Part shown: positions 56,258 through 64,000 of the stretch, piece after piece
Layout of the letters: every line of letters starts with the position of its first letter
Numbering within the stretch: the stretch's first letter is position 1
Source: Odontocerum albicorne
Taxonomy: Eukaryota; Arthropoda; Insecta; Trichoptera; Odontoceridae
Direction: 5' to 3'
Length of the DNA stretch: 64,000 nt
NCBI GenBank assembly: GCA_949825065.1
Contig: OX463855.1
Span: 38,698,301 to 38,762,300, forward strand
The notes under the pieces: generated by a model
The model's input: the letters and a program-made list of their open reading frames with translations, nothing else
What the model was told of the DNA's origin: nothing
Database searches by the model: none
Translations under genes and position numbers: made by a program

Positions 56258-59200
56258 GTAACGTATTCATTTTCTATTTATACGTTTTCATATTCATCGT
56301 TAAGTTGTAATTGAAATGATTTAATGTGAAATGTTTTATTTGAATTGTCGCAGCCGGGATTGGGAGAAAAGTAAAAAGGGTAAGCGATGTGGCTGCTCTG
56401 GGAATGGTGCCGACTCCAGGAAACTTCCAACAGCCTTATGACCCCACGTTCGCTGGATCCATGAACCCAGCGGCTCCGAGCTTTAATGGTAACAGTTTTG
56501 ATCAGCCTGCATCTTATGGATTTAATGTTCCACCACCAAATACCAACAATATAGGTTAGTATTGCTTGAAGAATCTGCTCCTTGTGACTTTGACATTTCG
56601 TGATTACACATTTCTATGTTTTCGTTATTTTTGACAGATACAACTTTGTGTTTTAAGTTTAATTGATGTAATATCAAAAATTACTAAATAATTTATACAT
56701 TTATAAATCTGTATGGTGTGTAAACAGTTTTTTAAAATCTTATTTATATTAAAATACATGTTTTTTTCTTTGACTGAAATAATGTACAACTTTAAATTGG
56801 CAAATAGTCTGAAGGTTATGTTATTATAATAATTAATGTATACATTTTTATACTGTTTTATAGATTGTCTTTTAAATATTATTATACTATTAATAATTCC
56901 AAGGGTGATCTTTTTTCATTAAATGAAGAAATGCAAGTTATACTTGAGAAATTGTAGCATGGTCCCTGTGACAGTTCACAAATTTGCCCCAATACAACCT
57001 TGTAACGTCGTTCAGTAATTTTAATTATTTTATCAACTTTAATATAAGCCTCGAGTCTAATAAATAGCAAGTTATTTAGGTAAATACATTACATAAAACT
57101 AACAATAATGACAAATTAATACATCTTGTTACAAATTAGCAAAAATGTGGCAGTTTGTTAAAATCAAATAATATTTGGTGACATTTGTCAAAAGCCGCTA
57201 CGTTAGTCTGCATTGGCTAGGGATGGGGTATACGATAATTGGATTTTCGATTTTTTTTATACCTAAAATTAAATGTTCATAATTAGTATTAATTCATAGT
57301 GGATCTTGGCCTATTTAAAGATAGATACAAATCATACAATACATTAGAAAGTCAGTATAATGAAAATTAGGAATTAAAACTTCAGTTTAGAGAAAAACAA
57401 TTTTTCAATTTATAAAAAAAAACTATTCGATTTGTAAAACAAAAACGATTTTACCCCATCCCTTTGAGACATGACATTTCAAGTGTCACAGGAACCATCC
57501 TACATTTTCTCAAGTATAATAAGGATCACTACCATCCACAAAATGAGACGTGGAAATTAAAAAACATTTGTACAATATACAAACATACATACCATCACGC
57601 CATTTCTCTGTCGGGGTAGGCAGAGAGGACAGAGCACCAGACTTCTATTTCGACACATATCTTTAACCTCTTCTACATCCATACACCTTCTTATCCAACT
57701 TCTGCGATTTCTCTGACTTAATGGTTCCTTCTTTCAGAATATCATTCGCTTGATCTAACCATACTTTCCTTGGTCTTCCTCTCACATGCCTTCCACTCAC
57801 ATTTGCATAATATGGACACTATAAAATCTATCAATGAAAAAAAAATGTATGCAACTGATCGCAGGTTTGCAATAATTTATTTATTTACTCACAAAATAAA
57901 TGGCACTTAAGTGTTTTTTAGATATCACAGTAACAATTATAAAATTCAAGATAGTACTAATTTCGTTTATTAACAGCTAAAACAATATTAGAAAAAAATA
58001 CACACTTACGTATGTTTTACATAAGTCACTGGTTTGGATTGTCATAAACAATCCAAACCAGATGAAATGAAAAGGTCTGGGCTCATCTTGTATATTATCA
58101 TACCCGATTAATCAAAGAGAATATATTAACATCTAAACAATATTATCAGATATGGCGGATTCCACCTCAAATCAGCATGGTAACACATAGTCAAATTAAA
58201 GCGACAACTATATGAAAGTAAACAATATCTTCAATTTTTGTGGAAGTCTCGCGCTTGTGAGGAGGACCAATGCCCTCATGTTAAGGTAATGAACCGGGAC
58301 ATATCCATGTGCTAACGTTACAGTTGAGAGTATACTGTAGACCAAGTGATATCCAATGCAAATTAATTTATGGTGAAATTGACTACAAACAAGACCTGAA
58401 GATGAAAACTGCAACGTTTTCGAAACTTCAGCATCATAAGCCAAACCACACGGTAAAACACTACAAGACTTTTTACAATTGGTTAAGAAACCTTCAACAG
58501 AACCTGTAAGGATTTTGCACAACCCATATTTAAAAAAATTGCTTTATGCATACTTTTTTTCTAGGGTTCCAAGCGTACCCACAACAGACAGAGGGATTTT
58601 CCCCCCCTCCACCCATGGTGTCCCAATTCCCCCAGGCAGCGCAGCTGGGCAGCATGCTGCAGCAACCCATGGTGCAGGACATGGCCATGCAGTACGGCCA
58701 ACAGCTTGCCAGCCACGGCAAGGATGTGGTCAACAGGGAGTTGGAGAAATATGTCCCTGTGTCCAAACTTAAATATTACTTTGCCGTGGATACTAAATAT
58801 GTATTGAACAAGCTATTTTTGATATTCTTCCCATTCACAAACAAGGTGATTTTCTTATGTATTTTCCTTTATTTATATAAATATTCTTACTTTCAACAGT
58901 CATTTCTAGCTTAACTTGTTCTCTGCCAACCACACAATAATGCTTAATGAGCTACAGTAACTTATTTAGGCTAATATTAGGTCCTTACATATGAAATTGG
59001 CGTTTTGTTTGGGAGGAACATAAAGTTGATTTTTTTTTAATATAATATATTTATTTAATCAAAGTATGTACCATTGCTATCTATGCACTTTTGCCATCTC
59101 ATAGGTAGTTCATCGATCCCTTTACTAAAAAAACCATTCGGACGGGAATCAATAAAATCTTTGAAGTCGGTTTGGACTGCCCCATCGGAGTTGAATTTTT

Positions 59201-62200
59201 TCCCTTGCAAGAAGTTATCAGAATTTCGAAAAAAATAGTAATCTGTTGGGGCAAGGTCCGGAGAGTACGGTGGATGTCTTAGACATTCCAATTGAAGCTC
59301 TTCTAATTTGGTAGCCGTCTGTTGTGCAGTGTGTGGTCTAGCGTTATCATGAAGCAGCAGTGGCCTAGAGCGATTAACCAGCCTCGGTTGTTTAGCAGCT
59401 AGCTTTTCCATCATGGTTTGCAGTTGCTGACAATAGACATCTGCCGTAATCGTCTGGCCAGATTTAAGAAAGCTGTAGTGAACGACACCAGCACTAGTCC
59501 ACCAAACGCTCACAAGTAACTTTTTTGTAGTCAATTTTCGCTTGGGGCATGGTTTGGCTGGTTCGGCAGGGTTCAGCCATTGCGATGAGCGCTTCCGATT
59601 ATCATACAGGATCCACTTTTCATCACAGGTAATGATTCGATTCAAAATCCCTTCATTATTGTGCCGGTTGAGTAATGCAACGCAGCAGTCAACGCGCGTT
59701 TGTTGATTTGCTTCACTCAATTCGTGAGGTACCCACCTTTCAAGCTTTTTCACCTTCCCAATTTGCTTCAAGTGGATTAAAACAGTTTTATCACTAACAC
59801 CGCAGCCTGCAGCTAACTCGGACGTGGTTTGCGATGGATCCGCTTCCACAATAGCCTTTGTAGGAATACCTACCTAAATAAATAAATAAATAAATAATTG
59901 TCAAAATGAATAAGTGAATTGTTAAACACAATTAAATTAAATTAATTATTGTCAGATAGTAAACATACAGGGGCAATGACCGATGAAGAATTCAATGATT
60001 GTCACACACTATGAACAACAACAATATTTACTATTTACAACGTCTGCGAATTGGCTAGCCATCTCCAAATATAAATAATTAACCTACCGCCAATTCATTC
60101 GCTAGAGCAAGGCAGATATGTATCGCGAATGTATTCACTCATTGGTATAAATTACTCGGACGCCGAGAAATAAACATATTATTATTGTCATTCATTCAAC
60201 TGTCAAGACTTATTATTTATCACCCGCTGTCACTTTCGCTTTTTTATCCGCATTCCTGAGTCTATATTTATTTGAATACAAATCAAGATCATCACGACAA
60301 ATAAACATAAGCAACCCGCTATACCTTCAATTCTTCATTATCAACTTTGGTCTCCGGCCGTCCACGGGGCTTCTTCTGCAGGTCGAAATTTCCAGAACGA
60401 AAACGTTGGAACCAAAAACGCACTGTGTTTTCTTTTGCGGCACCGTCGCCATACACATCATTAATCCTTCGAGCCGTTTCTGCAGCACTGGTGCCACGGT
60501 GGAACTCGTACTCGTAAATAATGCGAAATTTCAAGTTTTCCATTTTGTAAACTGAGTGACGCAAAGAAAAAAAACAATTGAGGAAAAAACAAATGAATTA
60601 TAATTTTCGAAACACAAATACTTGAGTAAATAGCTGTATAAATTTTAATTTGGAATTCCTAACCAAAGAGAAGATATTTGAGATCAAAGTTGCCAGTACG
60701 GCAAAACGCCAATTTCATATGTAAGGACCTAATATTTCTCTGGTTACATTGGGACAAGTGGACGCATATAATCGCTACACGTGTACAATATATAAATGGG
60801 TCATTTAAGGTTTTTTATTTTTCTACAAGTAATACATACCATCACGCCATTTTCCTTTCGGGATAGGCAGATAGAACAAAGCTCCAGACCTTCCTATCTC
60901 AACATACATCATTAGCTTTTTCTACATCCATACACCTCTACAAATTCTATATATACAGGGTGTCCCATACCTCAACGTCAAGTCGGTATCAAGGAAGAGG
61001 CCAGCTTATGACGGTTCAGAATTTTAAAAAAATTTTGAAAAAGCCTTATACTTTTCGAGTTATAGGCATTTCTTCGAAAATTGTGAAAGTAGCTACCCTT
61101 TGCCATATGTTTATATGCTGTGAATACAAATTGCCATATTTTATGATTTTCATGGTTGTATCGCAATCCTAGATAACCCTGCTATTAGTCGGAGTCAGAT
61201 ATAAAACAAAAAAAAACCTGCACGTTCGAAAAAAAAATAGTTTTTGTCCGATCATAAAAATTAATATTTTGTATCAGCTAACTTTAACTCATCATACTGT
61301 AAAAATAATGTAATACGCTAACCTGGCAAGTTACATCAAAATATGGCCTGTTTAGTCAGAATTGCAAAATGCTACAATACATACCTAATACTCCTTTAAA
61401 AATAATTTTATATTAATATAGGAATTATATTAGTCCTTTAGTTCTTAAGTAATACATTTGTATATGGATAGCCTTTGGCAAATGTGTGTGTCATAGATTA
61501 CTTTATCAAATAAAAAAGTTATATATGAGTAAAATATGCAATTGAATGCTGTAAAGTAGGTCATAACTGTTTTTGTATTTTCAATTGATGTTTTGTTAAG
61601 TGGAATATTACATGATGTAATCATATTCAATTTGATGCAAGACATTATTAATGTTAGCAAATCAATGTGTTTCAGGACTGGAGTATTAAATATGAACACA
61701 ACAGTCCACTGCAGCCAAGACTCGAACCAAATGCTCCAGATCTTTACATTCCTACAATGGCCTATGTTACTTATGTGGTCTTAGCTGGATTTGTTTTAGG
61801 TTGGTATCTTTAAGTTGTTACAGGTAACATTGAAAATAATTTAATACGAAACTGTTGGACATAAAAAAATAACTGTTGGACATGAAAAGCCTAGTTTTAT
61901 TAATGTATTTTAACAGGAAATGGATGGGAAAAAATCAGATATGAGAAAATCCATGATGTAACATGAAAAAATGGTTCTGAATAAAATAACCATCCATCAA
62001 TATTAATAAAAAAATTACATACAGTAAAAGTCCAATAATTAGAACAAAGAAAAATTATAATTAAAAAAAAATTGCCATTTTCTTGTTCCCAAAATCGACT
62101 TCTGTTAATAAATTCTACTGATAATTTGAAAAACCACGTAATTCGTAATGTTTTTCGCTAAAAAGATATATGAATTCTAATCATTTGTAATTTTCCACGG

Positions 62201-63988
62201 ATCCACTTAGTAATCGGTAAGAATGCTTGATGTATTATGCACCAGCGAGTGGTTCAATTTTCGAGCCTCCCTTATATTCAAAGATTCAACATCTCAAGAT
62301 TTTTATCAGAAGTATGGGGAGGTCCACCGATAAAATATGGAAACTAAGTAAAAAGGATATACAGGTATCCCAAAAGACACCCTCCATTTTAAAAGAAAAT
62401 AACTTTTTTATTTCTTAATAATTCACATTTATTCTTTTATAAACAGAAAACACACTTCTTGAAAATAAATTTTATTTTGTTTTGAAAATTACATCCTTTA
62501 AATAACTGTCATTTTGCTCTTTGCACTAACACGCTCTTTCTAAGGCGTGAGCCATCACCTGTCTTAATGTGTCTTGGCTTATTTCTTGAATTTCTTCATG
62601 GATTTTGGCCTTCAATTGCTGAATGGTTCGAGGATTGTTACGGTATACTCTATCTTTCAAATACCCCCATAGAAAGAAGTCTGGAGCAGTTAAGTCAGGT
62701 GAACGTGACGGCCACTTGATTTCAGAGTTTCGCGAAATTATCCTTCCTCCAAAAATTTGTCTTAAGAGTTCAATTATCGGGCGAGCTGTATGAGCAGTAG
62801 CACCATCTTGCTGCCACCATACCTCTGGTGTGTCCTCGACTGCAGGACACACGAAATTCTCTAGCATTTCTCGATATCTTTCAACATTGACCATTAGTGG
62901 GTTTCTGCCTCATCTTCAAATAAATAAGGTCCAAGAACTCTTTCCCATTTACACCACACCAAACCGTTACTTTTACGGGGTGCAGACTACGTTGGTGGAC
63001 TATTGGATTTTCGGTCCTCCAAAATCGCATATTTTGTTTTTTAACAAATGCGTTTAGGTGGAAGTGGGCCTCGTCGCCCAAAATGGCAGTTATTAGGATG
63101 TAATTTTCAAAACTAAATAAAATTTATTACAAGAAGTGTGTTTTCTGTTTATAAAAGAATAAATGTGAATTATTAAGAAATAAAATAGTTATTTCCTTTA
63201 AAAATGTAGGAGTGACTTTTGGGACACCCTGTAATAGTAATATAATTTTAAAATATTTTGTGTAACCGTTATTTTTAACCTTTCTATAAATTACCAAATT
63301 TTCTCTCACAATATTTTGTGTAACTGTTATTTTTAACCTTTCTATAAATTACCAAATTTTCTCTCACAATATTTTGTGTAACTGTTATTTTTAACCTTTC
63401 TATAAATTACCAAATTTTCTCTCACAATATTTTGATTCCGAGATTTAATTCTGAGACTCAATTCTTGCACCTTACCATTGTATTATGGAACAGTCACTGC
63501 CCTCTTCCAGTCTTTCGGTGTGTAGTTAGATTCCCAACATTTGTTGAAAAATGAACATGTTTAACAATAAATTGATATTATATTTTTTTTGTTTTTAGGA
63601 ATGCAACATCGATTTTCACCAGAGCAAATAGGAATTCAAGCATCAAGTGCTCTGGCGTACTCCATATTTGAAATGTTTCTCTACTTGGCAACACTTTATG
63701 TAACAAATATTCAAACTAATCTCAGCACATTAGATTTGCTAGCTTTCTCGGGATACAAATACACAATCATCATCGCAGCAATTGTCACAAGTTTAATATT
63801 TAAAACACTCGGCTATTACCTCTGTCTTCTTTATTGCAGTTTGACTCTGGCATTTTTTTTGGTAAGTTTATGTTAAAAATTATAACTACACATTATTGAT
63901 ATTCGTTAGAAATTAAATTTTCTGTGATTGAGATTTTTGTTATATTAGGTTATCCTGAGAGCAGTTTTATATTTCTCGGATAGATATC
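56224..63988 (+). CDS. YIF1: YIF1 family ER-Golgi membrane trafficking protein (partial, 6 exons)
   Basis: Exons 56224-56257, 56354-56554, 58565-58845, 61676-61799, 63599-63861 and the start of a sixth at 63949. Phases agree throughout (301 codons to the end of exon 5). The product is 301 residues plus about 13 more at the window edge. The N-terminal ~115 residues are cytosolic, Pro/Gln/Asn-rich. Then come the YIF1 signature QYGQQLASHGKDVVNRELEK and KLKYYFAVDTKYVLNKL, then NAPDLYIPTMAYVTYVVLAG (first helix), the F.PE..G.QASSALAY helix, and YTIIIAAIVTSLIF and LGYYLCLLYCSLTLAFFL helices. YIF1 with YIP1 acts on COPII vesicles and Golgi Rab GTPases. The last helix lies beyond the window. ATG at 56224 gives the MSYN start expected of insect YIF1. 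Introns 2-4 carry transposons, but the coding sequence is intact. Confidence 0.92.
56354..56554 (+). CDS. YIF1: YIF1 exon 2
   Basis: Acceptor TTGTCGCAG, donor GTTAGT. Encodes GIGRKVKRVSDVAALGMVPT and a low-complexity Pro/Asn segment ending NVPPPNTNNI. Confidence 0.85.
56939..57518. mobile_element. Fold-back MITE family 1, copy E (580 bp)
   Basis: Ends TATACTTGAGAAATTGTAGC and, reversed, TATACTTGAGAAAATGTAGG, same orientation as copy A. It lies in YIF1 intron 2. Confidence 0.78.
57585..57800 (-). pseudogene. RTE-type LINE 3' end with CATCACGCCATTT tail
   Basis: Reverse strand: the frame near 57725-57800 reads GRPRKVWLDQANDILKEGT, followed by CMDVEEVKDMC-like and then the tail CTCTCTGCCTACCCCGACAG and AAATGGCGTGATGG with a TATG run. 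The tail is the same as at 43.6 and 60.8 kb; YIF1 intron 2. Confidence 0.65.
58565..58845 (+). CDS. YIF1: YIF1 exon 3
   Basis: Acceptor TTTTTTTCTAG, donor GTGATT. Encodes GFQAYPQQTEGFSPPPPMVS through the signature KLKYYFAVDTKYVLNKLFLI and FFPFTNK. Its GC content is well above its neighbours because of Gln/Pro-rich coding. Confidence 0.92.
59055..60543 (-). pseudogene. Mariner transposase split by an LTR, otherwise open
   Basis: The N-terminal part (from ATG at 60543, MENLKFRIIYEYEFHRGTSA to TKVDNEELK, ~74 residues) and C-terminal part (from IVEADPSQTTSELAAGCGVS to SNGTYFD, ~266 residues) are both free of stops. They are separated only by the LTR at 59859-60323. All catalytic Asp blocks are present: TCDEKW, LLHDNARPH and APTDYYFF, with 34 residues between the last two. 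Linker WVPHEL is intact. Total ~340 aa equals a normal mariner transposase. The interruption certainly inactivates it. Confidence 0.88.
59859..60323. mobile_element. Solo LTR inside the 59 kb mariner (465 bp)
   Basis: It begins TGTAGGAATACC and ends AACCCGCTATA. CCTT, part of the interrupted transposase codons, is repeated on both sides (59855-59858, 60324-60327). An (AAAT)n run lies near the start, a TATAAATT at ~60145 and AATAAACAT afterwards are promoter and polyA-like. The last part resembles the LTR at 33451. Confidence 0.75.
60825..60955 (-). repeat. LINE 3' tail fragment
   Basis: ATACCATCACGCCATTTTCC, GGGATAGGCAGATAGAACAA and CTACATCCATACACC repeat the reverse-strand tail seen at 57585. 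Only the last ~130 bp of the LINE are present. Confidence 0.6.
60956..61200. repeat. Unclassified repeat-like block starting ACAGGGTGTCCCATACCTCA
   Basis: The opening CAGGGTGTCCCA is shared in form with many insect transposon ends, but I find no matching inverse end nearby. There is no coding motif. YIF1 intron 3. Confidence 0.3.
61676..61799 (+). CDS. YIF1: YIF1 exon 4
   Basis: Acceptor GTGTTTCAG, donor GTTGGT. Encodes DWSIKYEHNSPLQPRLEPNA then PDLYIPTMAYVTYVVLAGFV, the YIF1 family block leading into the first membrane helix. Confidence 0.93.
62362..63231. mobile_element. DD41D-type Tc1/mariner with long terminal inverted repeats (870 bp)
   Basis: Starts CAGGTATCCCAAAAGACACC and ends with an inverse GGGACACCCTG, TA outside. 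The inverted arms extend for about 125 bp (through AATAATTCACATTTATTCTT and AACACACTTCTTG), far longer than in the mariners here. YIF1 intron 4. Confidence 0.75.
62526..63081 (-). pseudogene. DD41D (rosa-like) transposase pseudogene
   Basis: MGDEAHFHLNAFVKKQNMRF begins at the first catalytic Asp block; the N-terminal HTH region is deleted. VKVTVWCGVNG follows, then a frameshift near 62885, then VERYREMLENFVCPAVEDTP, WWQQDGATAHTARPI with the second Asp, and WPSRSPDLTAPDFFLWGYLK with the third. I count 41 residues between the second and third Asp, defining the DD41D group. The C-terminus runs to HALERAC. Confidence 0.78.
63252..63434 (+). repeat. 58 bp tandem repeat, three copies plus a partial
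   Basis: The unit AATATTTTGTGTAACTGTTA... to ...AAATTTTCTCTCAC is repeated at 63252, 63310 and 63368 and begins again at 63426. Only one C/T difference is visible, so it is recent. YIF1 intron 4. Confidence 0.85.
63599..63861 (+). CDS. YIF1: YIF1 exon 5
   Basis: Acceptor TTTGTTTTTAG, donor GTAAGT. Encodes MQHRFSPEQIGIQASSALAY and the following helices up to LGYYLCLLYCSLTLAFFL. Confidence 0.93.
63949..63988 (+). CDS. YIF1: YIF1 exon 6, probable, at window edge
   Basis: After acceptor TTATATTAG the in-frame sequence reads VILRAVLYFSDRY, fitting the family's end of the fourth helix. A GTTAAG donor at 63989 would continue splicing; otherwise a TAA stop follows at once. Because YIF1 proteins carry another ~40 residues with a last helix, splicing onward is more likely. 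Confidence 0.6.
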
Positions 63989-64000
63989 GTTAAGAGAAAA

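Larger units (their letters stand above)
58977..60732. mobile_element. Near-intact mariner with TTAGGTCCTTACATATGAAA ends, split by a solo LTR
   Basis: Inverted ends TTAGGTCCTTACATATGAAA continue into TTGGCGTTTTG on both sides without mismatch, with TA outside (58975-58976, 60733-60734). Without the 465 bp LTR and its duplicated bases the element is ~1.29 kb, full length. It lies in YIF1 intron 3, opposite in coding strand to the gene. Confidence 0.88.

Noticed and set aside
58309..58560. Open frames between YIF1 exons 2 and 3
   Set aside because: They lie in an intron next to a repeat-like motif; continuous splicing of exon 2 to exon 3 explains the gene without them.
62019..62350. Possible pogo-type end (CAGTAAAAGTCCAATAATTA) in YIF1 intron 4
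   Set aside because: No inverse partner end or transposase remnant was found nearby, so no element is called.

Overview
This is eukaryotic, AT-rich nuclear DNA from an insect, most likely a moth or butterfly (Lepidoptera). The evidence is GT-AG introns, two conserved animal membrane-protein genes (TMEM179 and YIF1 homologues), tandem C2H2 zinc-finger genes, dense Tc1/mariner, pogo/Tigger, hAT, RTE-type LINE and LTR remnants, and a LINE 3' tail (CATCACGCCATTT / GGTAGGCAGAGA) that I know mainly from lepidopteran genomes. No homology search was run; family names come from motifs read directly.

Layout. 0-24 kb: three paralogous zinc-finger reading frames on the + strand (1841-3775, 7718-9802, 21850-23848), each in one long exon entered through an acceptor of the same phase, separated by MITEs, a solo LTR, two broken mariners and LINE pieces. 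24-31 kb: no host gene, only fold-back repeats, RTE LINE remnants and a minisatellite. 31.75-44.6 kb: a five-exon TMEM179 homologue on the - strand (229 aa), whose introns hold two copies of one mariner family, an older mariner carrying a solo LTR, a pogo/Tigger element, DD41D deletion derivatives, a MITE with a hAT inside it, and a degenerate ~100 bp satellite. 46.1-47.0 kb: a gene on the + strand with a C-terminal THAP domain (306 aa), head-to-head with TMEM179. 49-56 kb: repeats, a mariner with a distinctive transposase, and RTE fragments. 56.2-64.0 kb: a YIF1 homologue on the + strand, five complete exons plus a sixth at the window edge.

The host genes do not form an obvious pathway. YIF1 acts in ER-Golgi trafficking, TMEM179 is an uncharacterised four-pass membrane protein, and the zinc-finger and THAP proteins are presumed DNA binders.

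Most of the novelty is in transposon architecture. Three mariner copies (36591-37876, 42175-43462, 47550-48837) share the same premature stops and so descend from one already dead ancestor moved in trans. The third lies in a chimeric 1.7 kb insertion (47137-48837) carrying a broken mariner 5' end plus about 250 bp identical to the DNA flanking the first copy, 11 kb away. A paralogous empty site (the same MITE at 32 kb) confirms the TA target. Another mariner (58977-60732) would be almost intact but for a solo LTR splitting its transposase. Fold-back repeats at 24.4 and 50.7 kb carry a hammerhead-like motif that recurs with a different stem at 58.4 kb.
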